64,000 bases of DNA from Fen-1231 sp035286465 (GTDB lineage Bacteria; Gemmatimonadota; Gemmatimonadetes; Gemmatimonadales; Gemmatimonadaceae): assembly GCA_035286465.1 (NCBI GenBank), contig DATEDF010000051.1, positions 1-64,000 on the forward strand. Direction: 5' to 3'. Positions within the stretch are counted from its first letter, which is position 1, and every line of letters begins with the position of its first letter. The translations under genes and the position numbers were made by a program. Positions 34,102 to 43,378 of this stretch are shown here, piece after piece. The notes beneath the pieces are model-generated. The model was not told the DNA's origin and ran no database searches. It was given only the letters and a program-made list of their open reading frames with translations.

Positions 34102-36168
34102 TTACTCCTGCGCGGCCAGCGCGCGGGGCGTGAACGGGACTTCGGTGCTCACCGCCGGCTTCCGCCCGCGGAGCACCGCGACCCACTCGCGCGCGCTCTC
34201 GGCGAGGATCACCACCACCGAGAGCATGAAGAACGCGGCAACCACCGCGTCGAGCCGGTCGTTGAACATCATCCGGGCGGCGTCGGCGGCGCTCTTCGCG
34301 CCCGGCGGGAGGCCGCCCGCGGCGACCTGGTCGGCGATCATCCGCGCGTGCGCCAGGAACCCGAGCTTCGCCTCGGGCGAGAAGATCTTCTGCCACCCCG
34401 CGGTGAGCGTCACGACCGCGAGCCAGCTCAACGGGAGAATCGTGATGAACGCGTAGCGCGCCTTCCCCATCTTGATGATGATCGTCGTTCCCACACAGAG
34501 CGCGATCGCGGCGAGGAGCTGGTTCGAGATGCCGAAGAGCGGCCAGAGCGAGTTGATCCCGCCCAGCGGATCGGTGACGCCCTGATAGAGGAAGTAGCCC
34601 CAGAGCAGCACGACGATGGCGCTCGCGAGGACGGTCGCGGGATACCACGACACGCGTCCGAACGGCGCCCAGAAGTGCTTGCCCAGGTCCTGCAGCATGA
34701 AGCGTCCGACGCGCGTGCCGGCGTCGAGCGTGGTGAGGATGAAGAGGGCCTCGAACATGATGGCGAAGTGGTACCAGAGCGCCATCGCGCCGCCGCCGCC
34801 CAGCACGTTGTTGAAGATGTAGGCCATCCCCACCGCCAGCGACGGCGCGCCGCCCGTGCGCGAGAGGAGCGTGCTCTCCTGCACCTGCGTCGCGAGGTTC
34901 GTCAGCTCCGCGGGCGTGATCACGAACCCCCACTGGCCGACGACCTGTGCCGCGCTCTCGACCGTCGTGCCGATGATCCCCGCCGGCGCGTTCATCGCGA
35001 AATAGGCGCCGGGCGACAGGATGCACGCCGCGATCAGCGCCATCACCGCCACGAGAGACTCGGTGAGCATCCCGCCGTAGCCGATGAAACGCGCGTCGGT
35101 CTCGCGCTCGAGCAGCTTGGGCGTCGTGCCGCTCGCGATGAGCGAGTGGAACCCCGACACGGCGCCGCACGCGATCGTGATGAACACGAAGGGGAAGATC
35201 TTGCCCGCGAAGACGGGGCCCGTGCCGTCAATGAAGCGCGTGACGTACGGCATCTGGAGCGGCGGGAGAACGAAGAGGATCCCCACGGCGAGCGCGACGA
35301 CGACGCCGATCTTGACGAACGCCGAGAGGTAGTCGCGCGGCGCGAGGAGGAACCAGACCGGGAGCACCGACGCCGCGAAGCCGTAGGCCATGATGAGCAG
35401 TGCGAGCGTCGGGCCGCTCAGGGTGAAGAGGGGGGCGAGCGCGGCGCTCTCCGCGACCCATTTCCCGGCATAGAGCGCCACGACGAGGAGCACGAGCCCC
35501 ATCGCCGTCGTCTCGAGCACGCGGCCGGGGCGCACCCAGCGAAGGTAGATCCCCATCAGCATGGCGATGGGGATGGTGAGGCCGAGGGTGACGGTGCCCC
35601 AGGGGCTCGCCTTGAGCGCGTTGGTCACGACGAGCGCGAGGACCGAGATCAGGATGATCATGATCCCGAAGACGGCGACGAGCGCGACATAGCCGGCGAC
35701 CGGGCCGATCTCCTCCTTCGCCATCTGGCCGAGCGACTTGCCGTCGCGGCGGACGGAGGCGCAGAGGATCACGCAGTCCTGCACGGCGCCGCCGAGGGCG
35801 ACGCCGACGACGATCCAGAGGAAGCCGGGGAGGAAGCCGAACTGCGCGGCCAGCGTGGGGCCGATGAGCGGGCCGGGGCCCGCGATGGCGGCGAAGTGGT
35901 GGCCGAAGACGATCCACCGGTTCGTCGGCACGAAGTCCCGGCCGTCGGAGAGGCGCTCGGCGGGCGTCGCGCGCCGGGCGTCGAGCGCGTAGATCTTCGC
36001 CGCGATGATCTTGCTGTAGAAGCGATAGGCGACGAGATACGTGCAGATGGCGGCGGTGAGGAGCCAGCCGGCGCTCACGGGCTCGCCGCGCGAGAGGGCG
36101 AGGAAGGCGAAGGCGCCGGCGCCGAGCGCGGCGATGAGGACCCAGATGAGCGCTTTCAGAATTCGCAT
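34102..36168 (-). CDS. cstA: CstA-family peptide/pyruvate transporter
   Basis: A 688-residue membrane protein with about 16-18 helices. DFVPTNRWIVFGHHFAAIAG and GPLIGPTLAAQFG are highly conserved in CstA, as are CGAVSGFHSLIASGTTPK and the late LWPLFGISNQLLAAIAL. CstA was first described as a carbon-starvation peptide transporter, and relatives (BtsT) are pyruvate:H+ symporters. ATG 36168 was preferred to ATG 36204 because the first membrane helix begins just after it. It heads an operon with the S9 peptidase and ybdD. Confidence 0.9.
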   Translation of the reverse strand: MRILKALIWVLIAALGAGAFAFLALSRGEPVSAGWLLTAAICTYLVAYRFYSKIIAAKIYALDARRATPAERLSDGRDFVPTNRWIVFGHHFAAIAGPGPLIGPTLAAQFGFLPGFLWIVVGVALGGAVQDCVILCASVRRDGKSLGQMAKEEIGPVAGYVALVAVFGIMIILISVLALVVTNALKASPWGTVTLGLTIPIAMLMGIYLRWVRPGRVLETTAMGLVLLVVALYAGKWVAESAALAPLFTLSGPTLALLIMAYGFAASVLPVWFLLAPRDYLSAFVKIGVVVALAVGILFVLPPLQMPYVTRFIDGTGPVFAGKIFPFVFITIACGAVSGFHSLIASGTTPKLLERETDARFIGYGGMLTESLVAVMALIAACILSPGAYFAMNAPAGIIGTTVESAAQVVGQWGFVITPAELTNLATQVQESTLLSRTGGAPSLAVGMAYIFNNVLGGGGAMALWYHFAIMFEALFILTTLDAGTRVGRFMLQDLGKHFWAPFGRVSWYPATVLASAIVVLLWGYFLYQGVTDPLGGINSLWPLFGISNQLLAAIALCVGTTIIIKMGKARYAFITILPLSWLAVVTLTAGWQKIFSPEAKLGFLAHARMIADQVAAGGLPPGAKSAADAARMMFNDRLDAVVAAFFMLSVVVILAESAREWVAVLRGRKPAVSTEVPFTPRALAAQE

Positions 36169-36220
36169 CCGCAAAATGTGCGGCGCACGGGCGAGGGAGC
36201 GCAACCGCGCTCGAGGGGAT

Positions 36221-36228
36221 TAGCTTTC
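36221..36228 (+). promoter_or_regulatory. Candidate -10 (TAGCTTTC)
   Basis: TAGCTT at 36221-36226, 24 bases before ATG 36251, in the divergent gap facing cstA. Fits the TAnnTTT pattern. Confidence 0.35.
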
Positions 36229-36250
36229 AGGCACTCTCACCCTGGCGCGT

Positions 36251-36901
36251 ATGCCCCGATCGCTGAGTCGTCTCGCGCGCGTCGTCGCGGTGGTTGCCGC
36301 GGCCGCCGTCGCGGCCGCCGTCGCCGCTGATGCGGCCACGGCCCAGACGCCCGCTCCGCAGCCCCCGCTCGCGTCGTTCGTCGCGCAGCGCCTCATCGTC
36401 CTCCCGGTGCAGCTCCTCCGCGCCGACAGCGGGGCGTTCGTGGACGCGGCGCGCTGGGGCGCGTTCCGCCGGGAGCTGGACGACTCGATCGGCTCGGCGA
36501 TCGCCGCGCGCGGCGTGGGGAAGCGCTGGGCGTACGCGGCCGACGTCGTGCGCAGCGCGCGGCGCAACGCGGCCTACACGAGCGATCCGTATGCGCTCGG
36601 CGCGCAGCCGATGCGCGCGGTGCCGATCAAGCCGGGGGAGAAGTTGCCCGAGCTGTTCATCTCGAACCTGCGCGCGCTCATCGCGCTGGGGGACACGCGG
36701 TACGCGCTGCTCCCGATCGAGCTGGTGTTCCGGAGGAGCGGCAGCGAACAGCGCGCGGCGCTCCGGCTCGCGCTGGTGGACGGGCGCGCGGGGCTCTTCG
36801 TCTGGCTCGGCGAGGTGGTGAGCGACCCGGCGGCGACACTCACCCCGGCGATCGTGACGTCGCTCGCCGCGCGCGTGGCGGACCTCGTCGCGGCGCCGTG
36901 A
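36251..36901 (+). CDS. Hypothetical exported protein
   Basis: A 216-residue protein with an Ala-rich signal peptide ending near ATAQTP. The family is not recognised. The mature region is mixed alpha/beta: RLIVLPVQLLRADSGAF, IGSAIAARGVGKRWAYAADV, then a closing ALRLALVDGRAGLFVWLGEV and an Ala-rich helix. Such sequences recall periplasmic proteins that form a GNA1162/CsgG-like fold, but I cannot support that assignment. Twelve bases separate it from the phosphoesterase gene, so the two are probably co-transcribed. Confidence 0.6.
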   Translation: MPRSLSRLARVVAVVAAAAVAAAVAADAATAQTPAPQPPLASFVAQRLIVLPVQLLRADSGAFVDAARWGAFRRELDDSIGSAIAARGVGKRWAYAADVVRSARRNAAYTSDPYALGAQPMRAVPIKPGEKLPELFISNLRALIALGDTRYALLPIELVFRRSGSEQRAALRLALVDGRAGLFVWLGEVVSDPAATLTPAIVTSLAARVADLVAAP

Positions 36902-36913
36902 ACGTCCGGCCGG

Positions 36914-37756
36914 GTGGTTGACCGGGACGCACGCGTGCGCCTCCTCCACGTCTCCGACCTCCATTGCGGCACACCGAGCGTGCCCGAGCAGGTCGCGGCT
37001 CTGGAGCGCATCGTCGAAGGCGAGCCGTTCGACGTCATCGTCCTCTCGGGCGACCTCTCGCAGCGCACGCGGGCGCGCGAGTTCACGCGGGCGCGCGATG
37101 TCATCCGGCACGCGGAACGCTTCGCGCCGGTGTTCGTCATTCCCGGGAACCACGACGTCGCGTGGTGGACGGCGCCGTTCGGCCTCGGGAGCTACCAGGC
37201 GATGTTCGCGCGCTACCGGCGGTTCATCGCGGAGGACGTGGAGCCCGTGCTCCACGTGGAGGGCGCGACGCTCGTCGCGCTCAACTCGGCGCACGGGATC
37301 CAGCCGTACACGCTGACGGCGCGCGTCCGCGACCTCTCGGTGGTGGGCGCGATCCGGCGCGAGCAGTGGGCGCACGCGCGCGAGACGTTCGCTTCAGCGC
37401 CGAGCGGCGACACGCGCGTGCTCGTGATTCACCACAACCTGCTGCGCGGGCGGTTGTCGAACCGGTGGGGGCTCGCGAACCGCGCGGGCGGCGTCGAGGC
37501 GGCCGGCGCGACCGGTGCGGACCTCGTGCTCTGCGGGCACGACCACGAGGCGCGCATCGAGCAGGTGAGCGCCGGCGGCGGCCGGTTCGTGGTGTCCACG
37601 ACCAATACGCTTACCGACCGGGTGCGGGGCGGGGCGGCGGCGCAGTTCCACGCGATCGAGGGCGATGCGACGTCCATCGCGGTGACACCGTGGGTGTGGG
37701 ACGCGGCCGCGCGGACGTTCACGCCGGCGGCCACGCCGAGTAGGTTTAGCAGATGA
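36914..37756 (+). CDS. Calcineurin-like metallophosphoesterase (CpdA-type)
   Basis: A 280-residue enzyme with all class III phosphodiesterase motifs in order: LHVSDLHCG (Asp-x-His), VLSGDLSQR, PGNHDVAW, VIHHNLLRG and GHDHEARIE. The family includes the cAMP phosphodiesterase CpdA, but also phosphatases and nucleases, so the substrate is open. GTG 36914 is used; GTG 36935, just before the first motif, is an alternative. Its stop overlaps the acyl-CoA dehydrogenase start (ATGA). Confidence 0.85.
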   Translation: MVDRDARVRLLHVSDLHCGTPSVPEQVAALERIVEGEPFDVIVLSGDLSQRTRAREFTRARDVIRHAERFAPVFVIPGNHDVAWWTAPFGLGSYQAMFARYRRFIAEDVEPVLHVEGATLVALNSAHGIQPYTLTARVRDLSVVGAIRREQWAHARETFASAPSGDTRVLVIHHNLLRGRLSNRWGLANRAGGVEAAGATGADLVLCGHDHEARIEQVSAGGGRFVVSTTNTLTDRVRGGAAAQFHAIEGDATSIAVTPWVWDAAARTFTPAATPSRFSR

Positions 37757-38988
37757 CCACGCCCGACGCCGCCGACACGTTCCTCGCCTCCGCGCACCTC
37801 CGGCCGCGCGACGGCGACCTCTTCAACATTGACGCCGCGCTCACCGAAGAGGAGCGCGCCGTGCGCGACTCGGTGCGCCGCTTCGTGAGCGAGCGGGTGC
37901 TGCCCGTCATCGGCCAGTGCTACGTGGAGGGACGATTCCCGAAGGAGATCGTCCCGCAGATGGCCGAGCTCGGCTACTTCGGCGCCAACCTCCCTGAGGA
38001 ATACGGCTGCGCCGGTCTCAGCAACGTGTGCTACGGCCTGATCATGCAGGAGCTGGAGCGCGGCGACTCGGGCGTGCGGTCGTTCGCGAGCGTGCAGGGC
38101 GCGCTGGTGATGTACCCCATCTACGCCTTCGGCAGCGAAGAGCAAAGGGCGAAGTGGCTGCCGAAGATGGCGAAGGGCGAAGTGATCGGCTGCTTCGGGC
38201 TCACGGAGCCCGACTACGGCTCGAATCCGGCCGGCATGATCACGCGCGCGCGCGAGCAGAAGGACGGCACGTGGCTGTTGAACGGCAGCAAGATGTGGAT
38301 CACGAACGGCTCCACCGCACAGGTCGCGATCGTCTGGGCGAAGACGGGCGACAAAGACCCGGAGGGCGCGAGCATCCGCGGGTTCATCGTCCCGACCAAC
38401 TCGCAGGGGTTCAAGGCGAAGGACCAGAAGGGGAAGCTGTCACTTCGCGCATCGGACACGAGCGAATTGGTTTTCAGTGACGTGCAGTTGCCGGCGGACG
38501 CGCTGCTCCCCAAGTCGGGGACGGTCAAGAGCCCACTGATGTGCCTCACGCAGGCGCGCTACGGGATCGCGTGGGGGGCGATGGGCGCGGCGATGGCGTG
38601 CTACGAGGAGGCGCTTGCCTATTCGAAGACGCGCGTGATGTTCGACCGGCCGATCGGCGGGTTCCAGCTCCAGCAGGCGCGGCTGGCCGACATGCTCACG
38701 GAGATCATCAAGGGACAGCTGCTCGTGCTCCACCTCGGCCGGATGAAGGACGCGGGGACTTACACGCCTCAGCAGGTGAGCGTCGCGAAGCGGAACAACG
38801 TCAACGTCGCGACGGAGATCGCGCGCGAGGCGCGGCGGCTGCTGGGCGCGAACGGCATCCTCGCCGAGTACGCGAGCATGCGGCACATGGCGAACCTCGA
38901 GAGCGTGTACACGTACGAGGGGACGCACGACATGCACACGCTGGTGATCGGGCAGGCGGTGACGGGGATGGACGCGTTCAGGGGGTGA
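37753..38988 (+). CDS. Acyl-CoA dehydrogenase, glutaryl-CoA dehydrogenase type
   Basis: A 411-residue flavoenzyme. The FAD/substrate motifs GCFGLTEPDYGSNPAGM and GSKMWITNGSTAQ are present, and the catalytic base Glu389 lies in YEGTHDMHTL, the position used by glutaryl- and short-chain acyl-CoA dehydrogenases. The N-terminus (FNIDAALTEEERAVRDSVRR) is also of the glutaryl-CoA type, as in lysine/tryptophan breakdown. Electrons would go to ETF, encoded at 48.9 kb together with a quinone oxidoreductase. Probably the last gene of an operon; a palindromic repeat follows. Confidence 0.87.
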   Translation: MTTPDAADTFLASAHLRPRDGDLFNIDAALTEEERAVRDSVRRFVSERVLPVIGQCYVEGRFPKEIVPQMAELGYFGANLPEEYGCAGLSNVCYGLIMQELERGDSGVRSFASVQGALVMYPIYAFGSEEQRAKWLPKMAKGEVIGCFGLTEPDYGSNPAGMITRAREQKDGTWLLNGSKMWITNGSTAQVAIVWAKTGDKDPEGASIRGFIVPTNSQGFKAKDQKGKLSLRASDTSELVFSDVQLPADALLPKSGTVKSPLMCLTQARYGIAWGAMGAAMACYEEALAYSKTRVMFDRPIGGFQLQQARLADMLTEIIKGQLLVLHLGRMKDAGTYTPQQVSVAKRNNVNVATEIAREARRLLGANGILAEYASMRHMANLESVYTYEGTHDMHTLVIGQAVTGMDAFRG

Positions 38989-38998
38989 GGGGCGATAC

Positions 38999-39190
38999 AT
39001 CTCACCACGGAGGCACGGCTTCACCACGGAGGCACAGGGTTCCACGGAGGGCCACGGAGGAATGCTTGGGGGAACGACAGCCGGCACTCGCGCTGTCGTT
39101 CCCCCAAAGACTTCTCCGTGGCCCTCCGTGGACTTCCGTGTCTCCGTGGTGAAGCTGTCCCCTCACAATCGTGGTGAAGCCGTTCCCTCA
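38999..39190. repeat. Long palindromic ACGGAG-type intergenic element, copy 2
   Basis: This fills the gap between the convergent dehydrogenase and SDR genes. The core is a perfect 14-bp stem, GGGGGAACGACAGC and GCTGTCGTTCCCCC with a 10-base loop. Flanks carry CCACGGAGG repeats on the left and CCTCCGTGG / TCTCCGTGGTGAAG on the right. The left flank (GGAATGCTT) matches the reverse complement of the right flank of copy 1, so the copies are inverted relative to each other. Confidence 0.8.
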
Positions 39191-39192
39191 CC

Positions 39193-39996
39193 TCACAGCC
39201 GCGACTCGCCGTACTTGCGTCGCGCTCCGCGCTTGAGCCACTCCGGCAGGTACCTGATCAGGAAGACGATGATCCTGTAGCGCAGGCCGGGGACGCATAC
39301 GACGGGCCCGCTGCGCGCCACCTGCGCGAGCGACTCGTCCACCACGCGCTCCGCGTCGAGCCAGAGGAACTTCGGGATCGTCGTCTTGTCCACGCCCATC
39401 CGGCCGTGGAACTCCGTGTGCGTGAAGCCCGGGCAGAGCGCCTGCACGTGCACGCCGGTGCGGGAGAGCTCCATCGCGAGCCCCTCGCTGAAGACGCGCT
39501 CGTACGCCTTGGTCGCGCAGTAGTTGACGTTGCCCGTGCTGTAGAGGAAGGAGGCGACGGACGCCACGTTGATGATCGTCCCCTTCCCGCGCGCGATCAT
39601 CCCCGGGAGCGCGGCGCGCGTCAGGACCATCGGCGCCATCACGTGGAGCTTGAGCATCGTCGCCTGCTCGGCGACGGGGCGGTTCACCAGCTTCCCCTTC
39701 GTGCCGAACCCCGCGTTGTTCACGAGCACGGCAAGGCGGTCCATCTGCGCGATGCGCTCGGCCACGCGCCGCATGCCGTCGTCGCGCGCGAGGTCGGCGC
39801 TCAGGGGCTCGGCGGCAACGTTGAATTGGAGAGCGAGCTCGTCGGCGAACGCCTGGAGGCGCGCGGCGTCGCGCGCGACGAGGACGAGGTCGTGGCCCTG
39901 CGCGGCGAGGCGCTGGGCGAAGACGGCGCCGATGCCGGCGGTCGCGCCGGTGATGAGCGCGACGGGTCGGTGCGGAGAATCAGCGCCGCTGGTCAC
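39193..39996 (-). CDS. Short-chain dehydrogenase/reductase (SDR)
   Basis: A 267-residue classical SDR. The cofactor loop TGATAGIG (about residues 17-24), VLVNNAGFG, the Ser in NVASVASFL and the catalytic YCATK are all present. The C-terminal extension (RIIVFLIRYLPEWLKRGARR) is hydrophobic and basic, as in DltE-like or 17-beta-HSD12-like enzymes that sit at membranes and act on lipid or steroid-like substrates. It stands alone between repeat copy 2 and the large exported protein gene. Confidence 0.85.
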   Translation of the reverse strand: MTSGADSPHRPVALITGATAGIGAVFAQRLAAQGHDLVLVARDAARLQAFADELALQFNVAAEPLSADLARDDGMRRVAERIAQMDRLAVLVNNAGFGTKGKLVNRPVAEQATMLKLHVMAPMVLTRAALPGMIARGKGTIINVASVASFLYSTGNVNYCATKAYERVFSEGLAMELSRTGVHVQALCPGFTHTEFHGRMGVDKTTIPKFLWLDAERVVDESLAQVARSGPVVCVPGLRYRIIVFLIRYLPEWLKRGARRKYGESRL

Positions 39997-40084
39997 GGGT
40001 GGGGGCCGTTGCCGTTAGTGACGGGGTGCGTACGATCGGGACGTCCCAAGATAGTGCTCGATGTCGCCTCGTGCCTCAAGCGCA

Positions 40085-40112
40085 ACGGGCCCCGGAGGAG
40101 TCCGGGGCCCGT
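40085..40112 (-). terminator. Terminator of the large exported protein gene
   Basis: ACGGGCCCCGGA and TCCGGGGCCCGT form a perfect 12-bp stem with a GGAG loop, 25 bases past the minus-strand stop codon at 40,137. The following bases on the minus strand are not T-rich. Confidence 0.7.
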
Positions 40113-40136
40113 CGGCAGTGCGAACGTCGGAGCGAG

Positions 40137-43100
40137 CTACTTGATGTAGAACCAGCCCGTGGTCTTCGATCCATCGTTCCAGAAGGCGGTCACGAAATAG
40201 TAGTGACCGGAGATGAATGTGCCTGGCGACGTATCGAGCCCGTAGGAGTAGTTCTTGTTCCTGTCCAGCTTGAAGACGTTCGAGCCCGAGAACGCGGTTG
40301 AACCTGGAACGACGCTCCCATTCGTTCCCCTGTCCTGCACGAGCAGATCGCCCGTCGCGTTCGAGACGGCCGTGCCCGATGCGGTCAGCAGCGTGCACTT
40401 CACGGGGACATTCGACCCCTTGTTCTGGAACGACTTCGTGGTCGGCATCACGCTGTAGACCGGCGAGGCGAAGCAGTTGGACTGGACGTAGAGAATCTGG
40501 AACGTCGCCGAGCCACTGCTGGAAAGCCAGTTCGTGCCGCCGCCGTAGGTTGCGTTGGCGGTCGCCGTCCCGACGATGTTTGACGTGTACGTCACCGGCG
40601 TTACGGCCTGATTGAGCGCGCCCGAGTCTGTGACTTCCGCCGAGCAGGGAGTCTGCGGCGAGCCGGTGAAGAGCACGGACACCAGACACGACACGGTCGT
40701 GACCGACGCGGCCTTCATGATCTCGAAGGTCTCCGAGTCACTGCTGCCTAGGTAGTTGCCGCCGGTGGGGAAGCTCGCGCTCGCCGTGGCGAAGCCGGCG
40801 TTGACGTTGTTCGAATAGGACACCGCCACCGTCTGACTCAGTACCGGGCCGGTGGCCGTCGCCGTGCACGGCGTCTGCGCCGAGCCGTTGTAGACGACGG
40901 ACGCGGGGCAGGTCACCGTCGTGACCGTCGGTGCCGGTGTGATCTGGAACGTCGCAGAACCGTTGCTCGGCAACCAGTTCGTGCCTCCGGCGTAGCTCGC
41001 GCTCGCGGTGGCCGTTCCGGCGTTCGTATTGTTCGAGTAGCTGACGCTGACGGTTGCGTTCAGGTTACCGGCGCCGGTGGCCGTCGCCGTGCACGGCGTC
41101 TGCGCCGAGCCGTTGAAGACGACGGACGCCGGGCACATCACGGCCGTGACCGTCGGCGCCTTCTCGATCTCGAAGGTCTTCGAATCGCTGCTCCCCAGAT
41201 AGTTGCCGCCCGTGGGGAAGCCCGCGCTCACCGTAGCGGTGCCGGCGTTGACGTTATTCGAATAGGTCATGGTCAGCGACTGGCTCAGTGCCGGGCCGGT
41301 GACCGTCGCCGAGCACGGCGTCTGCGCCGAGCCGTTGTAGACGACAGACGCAGGGCACGTCACGGCTGTGACCGTGGGCGCCGGCGTGATTTGGAACGTG
41401 CCGCTTCCTGATGCCGCGCCGTAGTTCCCCTGCGCGGCGAAGTTCGCCGTGGCGGCATACGAGCCCGCGTCGTGCGGCGGCGATGGAGCATACACGACGG
41501 CAACGGGGCCGGGGTCCGCACCGCCCACGCCCGTCGCTTTCGCAGTACACGGCGACTGATCCGCGCCGTTGAAGACCACCGACGCGCACGTCACGGTCAC
41601 CGTCGGGATCGCCTCGGCGATCGTGATCGTCGCGGTCGCCGTGACGGTGTTGTAGAGCGTAAGCCCGTCTCCGCACGTGACGGTCAGCGTCCGCGTGCCG
41701 ATGTTCGTCGGCACCGAGCCGTCGCCGTCGTACGTGAGCGCGGGAGTGAGACCGTCCGAGCAGAAACCGCTCCCCGGATGCGGGAGTCCGTTGAACACGA
41801 CGATTTCCCCGGTCGCTGTGGCCGTCGGAGTTCTCAAGAGCGCGCTCGCGGTGAACTTCTCGCTTCTCCGGATGACGCCGATCGGTGCGTCGCTTGAGAC
41901 GAACGTGACGCCGTCCGGCGCGTCACCGCCGGCGGCTAGCGTCGCGATCAAGGTGTTGTTGTTGGTGCCGGGGGTCGGACCAATCGTCCAGCAGATTCGC
42001 GTTTTGCCGAAGGCGTCGGTCGTCGTGGAGGTCGTCGAGACGAACCCGACCGTGAGGTCGCAGCTCCCCTGGAACGAGAGTTCGGGCGCGGCGGTTCCGC
42101 CGCCCGCCCCGATCGTCCACGAAACCGTCACGCCCTGCAGCTTGGTCCCCAAGTGCGTGGTGACGGTCATCTCTGGCCGGCACTCCGGTTCGACCTCGGT
42201 GCCCCATGGTGCGGCGACGGCCGTGCAGACGCCATTCGCCACCGTGGTGAGCTTCGGCCCGGGACCGCTCAGCCGCAGGTTTGCGGCCGGGACTCGCGTG
42301 GCCGACGCTGCGGGCGGGGCGAGCGTCTTCGGCGTGGGTGACTTCTTGAACTCGCCCGCCGTGCCGCCGACGCCGCCGGAGAAGCTGAGCTCCGGATCGA
42401 CCGCCCCGAACGGACTGAACTCGCCCGCCGTGCCGCCGACGCCGCCGCTGAAGGCCTCCCCTTGGCGGGCATAGAGCGCCTTCGGCAGAACGAGACTCGC
42501 AAGCCGTCGGAGCCAGCCCGGTGCCTTCTCGAGCATGGCTGTCGAAGTCGGGCACTGGATGAAGCTCCCGTCGGCCGGCGGCGTGATCTCGAATCCGGTG
42601 CTCGCCTGATGACCGAGGCGCAAGCGCGCCCGGACGCTGGTCGGGATTCCCGGTGGCGGGCAGACGGCGACGACGGCTGCATTGGCAAGAGACGAGTTGT
42701 TCTCCGAGGTCATCGTGATCGCGACGAACCCGGGGTACTTGTCGAGCTTGGTGGTGAGGAGGTTTCCGTCAGGAAGCGGAACGAACTCGAGCACCGCGGG
42801 CTCGGTCACTGCTCCCGTGGGAAGTTGCGTTCCCGAGGTACCCGTGCTGCTGGTAATCGTCTGCGCCGGGTCCGTTGGGCTGATCAGCGACGCGTTCGCC
42901 GGGTCGGTGATTGTGATGGAGAGTCCGGCGTAGCAGAAAACGCCGTTCACCAGCGACACGACATCCGCGTCGCTGCCCGGAAGCCCGCCCTGCTTGTACT
43001 TCTTGAGGACGAACTCGACGATGTTGAACGCCTGAGCTTTCGCTCCGGCCAGGTCTCCGATGTCGAGCTTGTGCCGCAGGTTGTCCAGCTTCCCGTGCAC

Positions 43101-43316
43101 GGAGTTCGCGTCCGGCGAGCCCGCCCCGAAGGCGGCGCCGGTGAGCGCGTGGAGATTATCGAGCGTCGTGCATTCGCCAGGTACGAGGTCGCTGCTGCGC
43201 GCGCCCGGCTTGATGATCGGCGCTGTGGGAAGAGTGCCGCTGGTCCTGGTGTCGCGGCACGACAGGAGCAGGAGTGCAGCGCCTGCGGAGATCAGGAGGG
43301 CAGAGGTGCGGCGCAT
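40137..43316 (-). CDS. Large exported repeat protein with MBG-like repeats and PxKxF-type C-terminus
   Basis: A 1,059-residue protein, ATG 43316 (lipoprotein leader LLISAGAALLLLSC; the frame start at 43,352 adds non-signal sequence). The N-terminal region (about 1-290) is paralogous to that of the protein at 43,562. It is followed by two copies of FSGGVGGTAGEF. Ig-like/Big domains come next, then tandem repeats of about 75-80 residues with the pattern VTCPASVVYNGSAQTPC and YSNNVNAGTATASASF, resembling MBG (mother-beta-grasp) domains. The C-terminus SFQNKGSNVPVKCTLL through TGWFYIK resembles the PxKxF domain. Likely a surface stalk or adhesin; ligand unknown. Confidence 0.75.
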   Translation of the reverse strand: MRRTSALLISAGAALLLLSCRDTRTSGTLPTAPIIKPGARSSDLVPGECTTLDNLHALTGAAFGAGSPDANSVHGKLDNLRHKLDIGDLAGAKAQAFNIVEFVLKKYKQGGLPGSDADVVSLVNGVFCYAGLSITITDPANASLISPTDPAQTITSSTGTSGTQLPTGAVTEPAVLEFVPLPDGNLLTTKLDKYPGFVAITMTSENNSSLANAAVVAVCPPPGIPTSVRARLRLGHQASTGFEITPPADGSFIQCPTSTAMLEKAPGWLRRLASLVLPKALYARQGEAFSGGVGGTAGEFSPFGAVDPELSFSGGVGGTAGEFKKSPTPKTLAPPAASATRVPAANLRLSGPGPKLTTVANGVCTAVAAPWGTEVEPECRPEMTVTTHLGTKLQGVTVSWTIGAGGGTAAPELSFQGSCDLTVGFVSTTSTTTDAFGKTRICWTIGPTPGTNNNTLIATLAAGGDAPDGVTFVSSDAPIGVIRRSEKFTASALLRTPTATATGEIVVFNGLPHPGSGFCSDGLTPALTYDGDGSVPTNIGTRTLTVTCGDGLTLYNTVTATATITIAEAIPTVTVTCASVVFNGADQSPCTAKATGVGGADPGPVAVVYAPSPPHDAGSYAATANFAAQGNYGAASGSGTFQITPAPTVTAVTCPASVVYNGSAQTPCSATVTGPALSQSLTMTYSNNVNAGTATVSAGFPTGGNYLGSSDSKTFEIEKAPTVTAVMCPASVVFNGSAQTPCTATATGAGNLNATVSVSYSNNTNAGTATASASYAGGTNWLPSNGSATFQITPAPTVTTVTCPASVVYNGSAQTPCTATATGPVLSQTVAVSYSNNVNAGFATASASFPTGGNYLGSSDSETFEIMKAASVTTVSCLVSVLFTGSPQTPCSAEVTDSGALNQAVTPVTYTSNIVGTATANATYGGGTNWLSSSGSATFQILYVQSNCFASPVYSVMPTTKSFQNKGSNVPVKCTLLTASGTAVSNATGDLLVQDRGTNGSVVPGSTAFSGSNVFKLDRNKNYSYGLDTSPGTFISGHYYFVTAFWNDGSKTTGWFYIK
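40490..41420 (-). repeat. Tandem coding repeats (MBG-like domains) in the large exported protein
   Basis: About four units of 225-240 bases repeat the codons for SVVYNGSAQTPC / SVVFNGSAQTPC and the segment GSSDS-TFEI or SNGSATFQI. Long stretches are near-identical between non-adjacent units, which points to recent duplication or recombination among them; copy number may vary between strains and assemblies may collapse here. Confidence 0.7.
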
Positions 43317-43378
43317 CGGGGGGCGACTCCGTTTCAGGAAAGCGAGCATCACGCTCGTGGGCTATCCGCGCATTCGGT

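Noticed and set aside
31719..34133. 804-codon frame on the plus strand opposite the S9 peptidase
   Set aside because: It mirrors the peptidase codons, is Arg/Ala/Val-rich with no domain, and the minus-strand gene has clear catalytic motifs.
33979..36330. 783-codon plus-strand frame opposite cstA
   Set aside because: Charged, low-complexity translation of antisense cstA; cstA has strong family motifs.
37741..37753. TAGGTTTA six bases before the acyl-CoA dehydrogenase ATG as a promoter
   Set aside because: It lies within the last codons of the phosphoesterase gene, which overlaps the start; operon transcription is more likely.
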